A stretch of DNA of 64,000 nucleotides from Nostocoides jenkinsii Ben 74 (lineage in GTDB: Bacteria; Actinomycetota; Actinomycetes; Actinomycetales; Dermatophilaceae), in the NCBI RefSeq assembly GCF_001046875.1, contig NZ_HF571038.1, positions 816,214-880,213 of the forward strand. The letters are read 5' to 3'. Both the position numbers and the translations under genes were made by a program. Below the pieces are notes generated by a model that was not told the origin of the DNA, searched no databases, and worked only from the letters and a program-made list of their open reading frames with translations. Numbering within the stretch: position 1 is the first letter of the stretch; every line of letters begins with the position of its first letter. Shown here one piece after another: positions 36,206 through 44,587 of the stretch.

Positions 36206-37120
36206 TTAGTCGATGTCGAGCAAGCCGTTACCAGCGAATCGCCTAATTGCTGCAATCTTGTCGTCGATCTTATAGCTGTCCAGCAGTCGATCAAGGGCCT
36301 CCTGATGAGAAAGCCGCAAAATGCTGGTGCGCTCCTCGGAGTAGTAATTGAGTCCCTCGGTCTTTAGCACGCCAACAGCCGCGATGTTAGCTTCCTTTTC
36401 CACCTTCCAGATGTCGCGCATTTCGCTGGCACTTCCAAGCAACACGCGATTGAGTGAACGCCAGTAGGCTTGCGCGTCCTTTGACGGGTTCATTAAGCCA
36501 GGCTCGGCAAGCAGCCCACGCAAAAGGTTCACGGCGAACTCTTCGCCAATCGTCACCTTCGACTGCACCACCGCGGCAAGGTGCGAATAAGAGAGCACGC
36601 ATACATTCCTGGACGATGCATCCAGGTAGATCTGGCTGTTTCGGGTGGGCAGTTGATCGATCGGCGCGACCACGACGGCAAACTCTTTCGAGTACCGCCA
36701 GCGGTCCATCGCGGCCACCTTGAAGTCTTTCTGGTTCTTGGCCGTACGTGTCAGCCTGAACGCCTTCGCATCGGCAACAAGGTCATAGTCCGCAGCAGCA
36801 GCCTCAACATCGGCCATGTCAGCACGGCCATCCAGCACCACGGCATTGAGGCCAATGAACGTAAGTGCCTCGGCGATCACAGAATCCGTGTACTTGGAAT
36901 ACGCCTTCTCTTCAGTCGAGTCGTGGCGGTACCGCTCCGGTATAACCCCGCAGAAGCGTAGGTGACTCAGGAGTTGCTCGTACCCCTCAACGTCGACTTC
37001 ACGCCTAAGTACCTCAAATGTGCGTCGACTCGTGGCTGCAAACGAGGACGCCGATTCAGCCAGGGTGGCTACCCAGCGATCCCTGGTGTCAATCTGCTTC
37101 GGAGATACCTCAAGTGCCAT
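36206..37120 (-). CDS. HindIII-family type II restriction endonuclease
   Basis: 304 residues. The segment YDLVADAKAFRLTRTAKNQK near residues 109-128 matches R.HindIII closely from memory (LVADAKSFRLSRTAKNQKDF). It contains the catalytic Asp-x-Lys (DAK), with an upstream Glu expected near EKAYSKY. The overall length also equals that of R.HindIII (about 300). It should cut AAGCTT if specificity is conserved. It lies 12 bp downstream of its methyltransferase in the same operon. Base composition is visibly less GC-rich than neighbours, consistent with transfer. Confidence 0.88.
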   Translation of the reverse strand: MALEVSPKQIDTRDRWVATLAESASSFAATSRRTFEVLRREVDVEGYEQLLSHLRFCGVIPERYRHDSTEEKAYSKYTDSVIAEALTFIGLNAVVLDGRADMADVEAAAADYDLVADAKAFRLTRTAKNQKDFKVAAMDRWRYSKEFAVVVAPIDQLPTRNSQIYLDASSRNVCVLSYSHLAAVVQSKVTIGEEFAVNLLRGLLAEPGLMNPSKDAQAYWRSLNRVLLGSASEMRDIWKVEKEANIAAVGVLKTEGLNYYSEERTSILRLSHQEALDRLLDSYKIDDKIAAIRRFAGNGLLDID

Positions 37121-37132
37121 TCTTCACCCAAT

Positions 37133-38050
37133 CTAGAAGAGCCGCGCCGGGTCGGTCGCATTCAGCCGCTCGGTCGCCGCCTCGTAGTAGGCCCGTTCCC
37201 TCTCGAACCCAATAAAGCGTCGCCCTACGGCCTTCGCAGCTACCAGCGTCGTTGCACTGCCAGCGAACGGGTCAAGAACAACCTGCTCTTCCTTCGTGAC
37301 CAATTCCACAAGCGCAGACATCAATGCCAGCGGCTTCTGCGTCGGGTGGACCTTGGCCTCATTCCGGTGCATACCGACCTCGAAGATGTTCGCCGAGTCA
37401 CGGCTGAATCGTTCCAGCGCATCAGGGTTGTACGCCCCTACGCCATACCGGAGAACGTTATCAGCGATGGTTGTGCCGATCTTATAGGGCTTGGTCGCCC
37501 AAATAATCGGCTCGAATCGTGGCCGAAGATTCCCGAGCCGCCACCCCTGCCACTCTTCAGCACTGGCTTCGTCTGCACGCTTCTCGTACACGACGGACAA
37601 CCTCTGCGCCCTATGCAGCGCCTGAGGCTTGATCCACGCAATCTGGTCTTTGATTGTGTAGCCGGAATCTTCCAGCGCCACCATCAGCCGGTGCGAGAAC
37701 CGGCGACCAGCAAACAGCAGCACACTCGCCCCAGGCTTCAGCGCGGGATAGGCCAGTTGCAGCCACTCGGCGCACCAGGTCTCGTACTCCTTACCGATCT
37801 CGCGGTCGGCAGCTGACCATCCATTCAGCGGCTTGCCGCGACGCTTGAACGCCCCGTTGGCCTTCGCCTGGGCAGGCGAAGCCCCCAGATATGCACTGTT
37901 CGTGTTGGCGTGCAGGACGTCCCAGTCCTCGGCACCAATGCCGTAGGGAATGTCCGTGATCAAGGCATGGACCGACTCAGCAGGGAGGTCGCCGAGCCGC
38001 GCCAAGCAGTCGGCGTGGTAAAGCCGATCAAACTGCATTTCAGAACTCAT
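37133..38050 (-). CDS. DNA methyltransferase of the HindIII-like system (amino-methyltransferase, beta order)
   Basis: 305 residues; ATG preceded by GGAGA. Motif IV reads ITDIPYGIG near residue 32, with Ile in place of the usual first Pro. Motif I is VVLDPFAGSATTLVAAKAVG near 256-275, preceded by HPTQKP (motif X). The order IV, target domain, X, I defines a beta-class N6-adenine/N4-cytosine enzyme. It protects host DNA from the endonuclease encoded downstream. It is encoded first, as expected for safe establishment. Only 18 bp separate it from the stop of ychF's neighbour boundary. Confidence 0.88.
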   Translation of the reverse strand: MSSEMQFDRLYHADCLARLGDLPAESVHALITDIPYGIGAEDWDVLHANTNSAYLGASPAQAKANGAFKRRGKPLNGWSAADREIGKEYETWCAEWLQLAYPALKPGASVLLFAGRRFSHRLMVALEDSGYTIKDQIAWIKPQALHRAQRLSVVYEKRADEASAEEWQGWRLGNLRPRFEPIIWATKPYKIGTTIADNVLRYGVGAYNPDALERFSRDSANIFEVGMHRNEAKVHPTQKPLALMSALVELVTKEEQVVLDPFAGSATTLVAAKAVGRRFIGFERERAYYEAATERLNATDPARLF

Positions 38051-38068
38051 CTGGTGTTCTCCACACCG

Positions 38069-39151
38069 CTAACTGTGGCGGAACTCCACGACGTCGCCGT
38101 CTTGCATGACGTAGTCCTTGCCTTCCAGGCGGGCCTTGCCGGCTGACTTGACGGAGGCCATCGAGCCCAAGGTGTCCAGGTCGGCGAAGGAGACCACCTC
38201 GGCCTTGATGAAGCCCTTTTGGAAGTCGGTGTGGATAACGCCCGCCGCCTGCGGGGCCGTCCAGCCCTGGCGGATGGTCCAGGCGCGTGATTCCTTGGGG
38301 CCGGCGGTGAGATAGGTCTGCAGGCCAAGCGTGTGAAAGCCGGTGCGGGCCAACTGATTCAGACCGGACTCCTCGGCGCCGAAGCTCTGCAACAACTCCA
38401 ACGCCTCGTCCTCGGACATCTCCATCAGGTCCATCTCCAACTTCGCGTTGAGGAAGACTGCGTCGGCGGGCGCGACGAGTTCCCGCAGGGACGCCTGCAA
38501 TCCGGCATCCGCAAGCTGATCTTCATCCAGGTTGAAGACATAGATGAAGGGCTTAGTCGTCAGCAGCCCGAGCGAGCGGGCGAGGTCGGGGTCGACACCG
38601 GCGGCGGCGCCCGCGGCATACAACGTGCTCCCCTCCTCGAGGACCTTCTGGGCCGCGAGGGCCGTGTCGAGGACCGCCTTGTCGGCCTTCTTGCCCTTGA
38701 CCTCCTTGTCGAGGCGCGGGACGGCCTTCTCCAGGGTCTGCAGGTCGGCGAGGATCAGCTCGGTCTCGATAACCTCGATGTCGTCCTTGGGCGAGACCTT
38801 GCCGTCGACGTGCACGACATCGTCATCGGCAAAGGCCCGCACGACCTGGCAGATCGCGTCGGCCTCGCGGATATTGGCGAGGAACTTGTTGCCCAGCCCC
38901 TCCCCCTCGGACGCGCCCTTGACGATGCCCGCAATGTCGACGAAGGAGACCGTCGCCGGCAGGATGCGCTCGCTGCCGAAGATCTCCGCGAGGCGGGTCA
39001 GCCGCGAGTCCGGCAGGGGAACCACCCCGACATTGGGCTCGATGGTCGCGAACGGGTAGTTCGCGGCGAGCACATTGTTCTTGGTTAGGGCGTTGAAGAG
39101 GGTGGACTTGCCGACATTGGGCAGTCCGACGATTCCGATGGTGAGAGCCAC
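38069..39151 (-). CDS. ychF: Redox-regulated ATPase YchF (OLA1 family)
   Basis: 360 residues. The P-loop GLPNVGKST is near residue 8, the G3-type segment VDIAGIVKGASEGEGLG near 70 and the non-canonical NLDE in place of NKxD near 204, which gives ATP preference. The TGS-domain end DGDVVEFRHS is intact. A TAAACT box lies 9 bases before the GTG. It is a core housekeeping gene and marks the right edge of the accessory island, because the restriction-modification genes begin 18 bp beyond its stop. Confidence 0.95.
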   Translation of the reverse strand: MALTIGIVGLPNVGKSTLFNALTKNNVLAANYPFATIEPNVGVVPLPDSRLTRLAEIFGSERILPATVSFVDIAGIVKGASEGEGLGNKFLANIREADAICQVVRAFADDDVVHVDGKVSPKDDIEVIETELILADLQTLEKAVPRLDKEVKGKKADKAVLDTALAAQKVLEEGSTLYAAGAAAGVDPDLARSLGLLTTKPFIYVFNLDEDQLADAGLQASLRELVAPADAVFLNAKLEMDLMEMSEDEALELLQSFGAEESGLNQLARTGFHTLGLQTYLTAGPKESRAWTIRQGWTAPQAAGVIHTDFQKGFIKAEVVSFADLDTLGSMASVKSAGKARLEGKDYVMQDGDVVEFRHS

Positions 39152-39185
39152 GAGGACAGAAGTTTAGTGGCCTGGCGGGCACCCC

Positions 39186-41300
39186 TCATACGCGCTGCAG
39201 ATGCACCAACAAGGCCTGCTCGGGATGCAGATTCGGCATCGACAAGCCCACTGACATCAGAACCGCGCCGCTGATCTGGGTGCCGGGGGCATCGAACCAG
39301 TCGGGGAAGTTCATCTGCTGACAGCTCGGAATCTCGCCGAGGTTGACCGGGCTCACGGCGTAAGTCGCCTCCGGGTCGAGGCCCGCCAGCCGCAGGCAGC
39401 CGGAGACCTCGACGACCTCGGTGTCGAGCTGGGCCATCGAGAAGACCGCCTCCGAGCCGTCCTTGGCGACGACTCCGTGCACCACGGCATTGCGGGTGGG
39501 TGTGTCGACGCGGACGACCTCGCCGGTGTGCAGCAGCTCGCGGTGCGCCTTGTGCCAATCGATCGCCGTGCGCAGCATGGTGAGTTCCTGGTCGTTGAGC
39601 GTGGCGACATTCCACTCCACGCCCATGTGCCAGAAGACCGCGCTCGCGGCGCGGAGCGCGAACGAATTGTGCCGGCCGGTCGTATGCGAGTGCGGGCCCC
39701 CGATATGCGAACCGATCAGCTCCGGCGGGACGACAAGCGAAGTCCAGAGGTTGATGTGCTGGCGCTCCATCGCGTCGATGGTGTCGGATGCCCAGAGGCG
39801 ATCGGTGCGCTCGAGAATCCCGAGGTCGACGCGGCCGCCGCCGGAGGCGCAGGTCTCGATGTCGACACCGGGGTGGCGGCGACGCAACTCGTCCATGAGT
39901 TCATAAACGGCCAGCGTCACGGCCCGGATGGCCGGCTGGCCATCGTGCGAGACGTCGACGAGGCTGCGGTTGTGGTCCCACTTGACGAAGGCGATGTCGT
40001 GGTCGCGCAACAGCGCATCCATCCGCTCGAGGATGTGGGCGAAGCACTCGGGATTGGCCAGGTCGATGACCTGTTGACGGCGGGCGAGCACGGGGTCGCG
40101 GCCCGGGACTCGCAGCATCCAGTCGGGGTGATCGCGCAGCAAGTCGGACTTGGGGTTGGCCATCTCCGGCTCGACCCAGATGCCGAATTCCATTCCGAGA
40201 GAACGCACATGGTCGATGATCGGGTTGAGTCCGTCCGGCCACATCTCATCCGAGACGACCCAGTCGCCGAGTCCCTGGCCATCGTGGCGACGGGAGCCGA
40301 ACCAGCCGTCGTCGAGGACGAAACGCTCCATCCCGGCGGCCGCTGCCTTGTCGGCGAGATCGGTGAGCACATCGAGTCGATGGTCGAAATAGACCGCCTC
40401 CCAGGTGTTGAGGAGCACCGGCCGGGGGGTGGACGGGTGGGAGGGGCGCGAGCGGACATACCCGTGGAAGGCCGCGCTGATCCCGTCCAGACCGCGGTCG
40501 CTGTATGCCGCGAAAACCGTTGGTGCGCGGTAGACCTCGCCTTCGCCGAGGACCACCTCCGACGGCCCGATCAACTCCCCGGCACCTAGCTGTGCCTTGC
40601 CCTCGGGGTTGCGCTCGGCATACACCCGGGAGTCGCCGGACCAGGCGTGGTGCACGGCCCAGACCCGGCCATGACGGAACCCGAATCCGGGATCGCCGAC
40701 GCACAGCGCCAGCGGGCCGCTGTGCTCCGTCCGGCCCGTGCGGCCCTCGCGCATCCACGCACCCATCGGTATGGTCAGGCGCTGCGGCGAGCGCTCGCGG
40801 CACCACCGGCCACTGAGGTCGAGCACCTCGATGGCGTCCATCGGTAGCGGCACGCTGAGCTCGCACGCATCGATCCGGAAGTCACCCGCGCCGAGATTGC
40901 GGATCTCCGCGGCCATCTCGAGGAGGCCGTCGGGGTGCAGACGGTAGGTCGCCTCGATCTGCAGGCCGGTCTCCGCATCCATTGCATCGACGACCAGCGA
41001 GGACTCGTCCGAGGTCACCGAAGCGGCCGTGAAGCGCGGGGCAAAGCGCGTGCCATCGGGGGCCGAGCCGATCAGGGCCGGGCGCATCCGCCAGCCGTCG
41101 ACCGGCATCGGCAGCAGGCGACGCACGAGTGGAACGTCAGGGTGGGAGTGCGGAACCACCGGTGTCGTCGCCGCGACCAACTCCGCCTCGGAGAGGCCGT
41201 CAGGCAGCCGCGGACCCCAGTGGAGGACAACCGGTAGCGCATCACCATCCGTGACCGCGACGAAGGAGGTGGTTTCGCTACGCAGGTGGATCAGGGTCAC
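39186..41300 (-). CDS. Alpha-galactosidase, GH36
   Basis: 704 residues from GTG 41300, with GGAG just upstream. An N-terminal beta-sandwich (residues 1-280) is followed by the TIM barrel. The nucleophile Asp is in AFVKWDHNRSL near 430 and the acid/base Asp in RLWASDTID near 490, with CASGGGRVD between them. No signal peptide is present, so it acts on internalised alpha-galactosides such as melibiose or raffinose, releasing galactose for galK. Confidence 0.92.
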   Translation of the reverse strand: MTLIHLRSETTSFVAVTDGDALPVVLHWGPRLPDGLSEAELVAATTPVVPHSHPDVPLVRRLLPMPVDGWRMRPALIGSAPDGTRFAPRFTAASVTSDESSLVVDAMDAETGLQIEATYRLHPDGLLEMAAEIRNLGAGDFRIDACELSVPLPMDAIEVLDLSGRWCRERSPQRLTIPMGAWMREGRTGRTEHSGPLALCVGDPGFGFRHGRVWAVHHAWSGDSRVYAERNPEGKAQLGAGELIGPSEVVLGEGEVYRAPTVFAAYSDRGLDGISAAFHGYVRSRPSHPSTPRPVLLNTWEAVYFDHRLDVLTDLADKAAAAGMERFVLDDGWFGSRRHDGQGLGDWVVSDEMWPDGLNPIIDHVRSLGMEFGIWVEPEMANPKSDLLRDHPDWMLRVPGRDPVLARRQQVIDLANPECFAHILERMDALLRDHDIAFVKWDHNRSLVDVSHDGQPAIRAVTLAVYELMDELRRRHPGVDIETCASGGGRVDLGILERTDRLWASDTIDAMERQHINLWTSLVVPPELIGSHIGGPHSHTTGRHNSFALRAASAVFWHMGVEWNVATLNDQELTMLRTAIDWHKAHRELLHTGEVVRVDTPTRNAVVHGVVAKDGSEAVFSMAQLDTEVVEVSGCLRLAGLDPEATYAVSPVNLGEIPSCQQMNFPDWFDAPGTQISGAVLMSVGLSMPNLHPEQALLVHLQRV

Positions 41301-41343
41301 GGGGTGCACTCTCCATCGAGTTGTCGGACGGTCACACTCAACG

Positions 41344-41865
41344 CTAGTCGCCGGGGCAGACAGGCGGCAGGCCGTCCTCCAGATAGGCGCACGGGACGGG
41401 GGTGAGGGCCGCGCGGAGGAGGCGCGCGGCATACGGCGCGATGTGGGTGTCGAGCTCGGCGAGACCAACCCAGTGCACGGCGACGATCTCGCGCGGTTGG
41501 AGGGTCAGCCCGGCTACCCAGTCCGCGGGAACCCGCCCAAGGTCGAAGAGGAAGAGAACGGCGTCGTCCCAGCCGCGGTACGGCGGGAGCCACGTGGAGG
41601 TGACCAACTCTCCGACACGGACGTCCGTCCCGAGCTCCTCCGCTATCTCCCGGCGCAGACACGCCGCCGGCGACTCGAATTTGTCGACGACGCCGCCGGG
41701 CAGGTCCCACTCCTTCTTGTAGGTGAGTTGGCAAAGCAGGATCTCGTCGTTCTCGTTGCGCAGCATCCCCTGCGCGATGACACGCTTGGTGGGGAGGCGG
41801 GCGTTGAGAGTCTCGATGAAATTCCGGCGCGCGGCGTCGTCGGCGAAGGAGGGAGGCTCAGGCAT
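41344..41865 (-). CDS. Nudix hydrolase
   Basis: 173 residues from ATG 41865. The Nudix box is complete: GGVVDKFESPAACLRREI followed by AEELG (residues about 69-91). It is preceded by a strand LLCQLTYKKEWDLP. Substrates of the family are nucleoside diphosphates linked to another moiety; the specific one is not visible. The longer frame to 41988 passes into intergenic repeats and is not used. Confidence 0.86.
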   Translation of the reverse strand: MPEPPSFADDAARRNFIETLNARLPTKRVIAQGMLRNENDEILLCQLTYKKEWDLPGGVVDKFESPAACLRREIAEELGTDVRVGELVTSTWLPPYRGWDDAVLFLFDLGRVPADWVAGLTLQPREIVAVHWVGLAELDTHIAPYAARLLRAALTPVPCAYLEDGLPPVCPGD

Positions 41866-41980
41866 CGGCGACCCATCGCGCGCGGTAACTCTCGATCGAC
41901 TCGGGCATGGGCGCGAGGCTACCGGCGCGTGCCGACAGGCCCCACCTCGCACCTGCTTGCCCCAGTCCCGCCCGCCCGTC

Positions 41981-42070
41981 CACGTCACCCCTTTTCAACC
42001 ACGTCATACCTTTCCGACCACGTCACCCGCCCCAAGGGGTGACGTGAACGACAAGGGGTGAGGTGAGCGC
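41981..42070. repeat. Mirrored short-repeat array C
   Basis: CACGTCA-type units begin at 41981, 42000 and 42019, exactly 19 bp apart. The mirrored units GGGGTGACGTG and GGGGTGAGGTG begin at 42036 and 42055, again 19 bp apart, with a further partial copy after 42070. The centre forms a 10-bp hairpin. The array lies between the divergent Nudix and rmuC genes, so it cannot be only a terminator. Its architecture matches arrays A and B while the unit sequence differs. Confidence 0.8.
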
Positions 42071-42124
42071 GCAAGAGGGGTTGTTCCATCATCACTGTCG
42101 GTGGCACATGGAATGGTGCGAGCT

Positions 42125-43318
42125 ATGGACGCATGGATGGCAGGTCTGCTGGGACTCGTGATCGGCACGGCATTCGCCGCCGCGCTGATGTGGGGGCGGT
42201 ATGCCGCGCGCTCGGCTTCCCTCGTTACCGAGCGTGATCTCCTGCGCGCCCGGGTGGGCGACCTGGAGGCCTCGCTCAGCGAGGATTCCGAAACCGCGGC
42301 CCTGCTGTTGCCACTGCGCGACACCCTCGGTCGCGTTGAGCGCCAGGTCGGGACCCTGGAGCGGGACCGGGTGGAGCAGTTCGGGTCTCTGCGTGCGGTG
42401 CTCGCGCGCGTCGAGGGCGAGACGCAGGATCTCGGGCGGGCCACGGCCTCGCTGGCCGGCTCACTGCGGTCCAGCACGGTGCGCGGGGCCTGGGGGGAGG
42501 TGCAATTGCGGCGTGTTCTGGAGGTGTCTGGAATGTTGCCGCGCTGCGATCTCGACGAGCAGGTGACAGCCACCTCGCGCCACGGCCAGGGGGTCCGGCC
42601 TGATGTCGTCGTGCGTCTGCCCGGCGAGAAGGTACTGGTCATCGACGCCAAGGCGCCGATGAGCGCCTTCCTCGACGCCCAAGCCGAGGACCTCGGTGAC
42701 GACGAGCGCGCCGCGCTGCTCGGTCAGCATGCCGCCGGCCTGCGCCGTCACATCGAGGCGCTTGCCGCGAAGGACTACTGGTCCGCGTTCACCGCGAGTC
42801 CCGAGTTCGTCGTCTGCTTCGTCCCGAGCGACGCCATGCTCGCCGCCGCGCTGGCCGCGCAGCCCGGCCTGCACGAGCATGCCCTGGGGCGCCGAGTGGC
42901 CCTGGTCGGGCCAGCGTCATTGCTCGCCTTGCTTCGGACCGTCGCCTTCACGTGGCAGCAGGATTCCGTCGCGACCTCCGCAAGCGAACTGCTGGACGTG
43001 GGCTCAGAGCTGTACCGTCGCCTCGCCACCCTCGGCGGCCACACCGCCAAGCTAGGCCGCAGCCTGACCAGTTCCGTCGAGGCTTACAACGCCATGGTCG
43101 GGGCTTTGGAGTCTCGCGTCCTCGTGACCGCCCGGCGGATGCAGCACCTCGGCCTGTTGACCGACGAGCTGCCCTCCCTCGCCCCCGTGGACACCGGCCC
43201 CAGGCCCCTCACGGCCCAGGAATTGATCGACGCCGCCACCCAGCAAGACGCGCGCGCCCAACTGCTCTTCGACATCCGCAACCCCGAATCAGGTGATGCC
43301 CAAGCACACACCGGCTAA
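42125..43318 (+). CDS. rmuC: DNA recombination protein RmuC homologue
   Basis: 397 residues from ATG 42125; GTG 42101 and ATG 42113 are alternatives in the same frame. An N-terminal membrane helix (AGLLGLVIGTAFAAALMWG) is followed by a coiled coil (about 30-110) and the nuclease-like RmuC domain with GAWGEVQLRRVLE near 126, VRPDVVVRLPGEKVLVIDAKAP near 168 and FVPSDAMLAAAL near 242. The family limits inversions at short inverted repeats, which is notable next to array C. Confidence 0.9.
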   Translation: MDAWMAGLLGLVIGTAFAAALMWGRYAARSASLVTERDLLRARVGDLEASLSEDSETAALLLPLRDTLGRVERQVGTLERDRVEQFGSLRAVLARVEGETQDLGRATASLAGSLRSSTVRGAWGEVQLRRVLEVSGMLPRCDLDEQVTATSRHGQGVRPDVVVRLPGEKVLVIDAKAPMSAFLDAQAEDLGDDERAALLGQHAAGLRRHIEALAAKDYWSAFTASPEFVVCFVPSDAMLAAALAAQPGLHEHALGRRVALVGPASLLALLRTVAFTWQQDSVATSASELLDVGSELYRRLATLGGHTAKLGRSLTSSVEAYNAMVGALESRVLVTARRMQHLGLLTDELPSLAPVDTGPRPLTAQELIDAATQQDARAQLLFDIRNPESGDAQAHTG

Positions 43319-43365
43319 GCCCGCGCACGCAAGCGGAGCGGAGGTGGCCCCGTCGCGGCGGGGTG

Positions 43366-43485
43366 CGCCCGGTGGGGGCAGTCGAGGAGCGGAGACGAGC
43401 GAGGCACGAGCGAGCGCAGCGACGAAACTCCTGCCCCCACGGGCGTACCCGGCCGCGCCGGGGTTCGTACGCGGCCGCGCCGGGG
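43366..43485. repeat. Long GC hairpin and direct repeat between convergent genes
   Basis: 43366-43381 pairs with 43431-43445 (15 bp, one bulged base) around a 49-base purine-rich loop. A cggccgcgccgggg unit is then repeated at 43450-43463 and 43472-43485. It lies between the rmuC and ispH stops and probably ends transcription from both. Confidence 0.6.
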
Positions 43486-43506
43486 TGCCTCCCCGGGGCG
43501 CGGCCG

Positions 43507-44520
43507 CTAGTGCAGCGAACTCGTGGACGCGAAGGACCCGTCGTGGGTCATCTTGTCCGGCATGCCCGCCGCCTTGAGGTCACGGCGGATCTCGTTGGGG
43601 AGCGAGAAGGTCAACGACTCCTCGGCAGCCACGACGGGTCGGACATCGGCATACCCACGCTCGGCGAGGAAGTCCAGGACACCGCGGACCAGCACCTCCG
43701 GCACGGATGCCCCAGACGTGACGCCGACGGTGCGCACGCCGTCCAACCACGCCTCGTCGATCTCCTCCGCGTAGTCCACGAGGTGGCCGCCGCGCGAACC
43801 GTGTTCCAACGCGACCTCCACCAGGCGCACGGAGTTGGAGGAGTTCCGCGACCCGACGACGATCATCAGGTCGCACTCGGACGCCATCTGCTTCACGGCC
43901 AGCTGGCGGTTCTGGGTGGCGTAGCAGATGTCGTCACTCGGCGGGTCCTGCAGCGACGGGAAGCGCTCGCGCAGCCGGCGGACCGTCTCCATTGTCTCGT
44001 CGACCGAGAGCGTGGTTTGGGAGAGCCAGACCACCTTCTCGGGGTCGCGCACGGTCACATTGGCCACGTCATCCGGGCCGTCGACCAACGTGATGTGCTC
44101 CGGCGCCTCGCCGGATGTCCCCACGACCTCCTCGTGGCCCTCGTGCCCGATCAGCAGGATGTCGTAGTCGTCATTGGCGAACCGCACGGCCTCGCGGTGC
44201 ACCTTCGTCACCAGCGGGCAGGTCGCATCGATCGTCTTGAGCTTCAGCGAGCGCGCTTCTTCGTGCACCACTGGCGCCACGCCGTGCGCCGAGAAGACCA
44301 CCGTGGCGCCCGCGGGCACCTGCTCGGTCTCGTCGACGAAGATCGCGCCACGCTTCTCCAACGTAGTCACGACATGCTTGTTGTGCACGATCTGCTTGCG
44401 GACATAAACGGGCGGGCCATACAGCTCCAGGGCCTTTTCGACGGTCACCACGGCGCGATCGACCCCCGCGCAATAACCTCGGGGCGCAGCCAGCAGGACT
44501 CGCTTGGGCATCTCGGACAT
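43507..44520 (-). CDS. ispH: 4-hydroxy-3-methylbut-2-enyl diphosphate reductase
   Basis: 337 residues. The last enzyme of the MEP pathway, it makes IPP and DMAPP using a [4Fe-4S] cluster. Cluster cysteines are Cys17 (PRGYCAGV), one in [11 protein letters not shown] near 101 and one in [11 protein letters not shown] near 200. The active-site Glu is in the conserved Thr/Glu region. TAAACT stands 6 bases before the ATG at 44520 (leaderless), which decides for MSEMPKR over MPKR. Confidence 0.96.
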   Translation of the reverse strand: MSEMPKRVLLAAPRGYCAGVDRAVVTVEKALELYGPPVYVRKQIVHNKHVVTTLEKRGAIFVDETEQVPAGATVVFSAHGVAPVVHEEARSLKLKTIDATCPLVTKVHREAVRFANDDYDILLIGHEGHEEVVGTSGEAPEHITLVDGPDDVANVTVRDPEKVVWLSQTTLSVDETMETVRRLRERFPSLQDPPSDDICYATQNRQLAVKQMASECDLMIVVGSRNSSNSVRLVEVALEHGSRGGHLVDYAEEIDEAWLDGVRTVGVTSGASVPEVLVRGVLDFLAERGYADVRPVVAAEESLTFSLPNEIRRDLKAAGMPDKMTHDGSFASTSSLH

Positions 44521-44587
44521 ACCTGCAGTTTAGGCGCGCTGTCTGGACGGCCCCGGTTGTCCGACCGACCGCCTACGCTTCCCATTT

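Noticed and set aside
36206-38050. Depletion of AAGCTT as a sign of HindIII-type selection
   Set aside because: At least three AAGCTT sites were found by eye in 64 kb. A few are expected by composition, so no avoidance can be claimed.
31840-38060. Complete prophage or integrative conjugative element
   Set aside because: Only an excisionase-like gene and an integrase are present; no replication, packaging, structural or conjugation genes and no clear attachment repeats were found.
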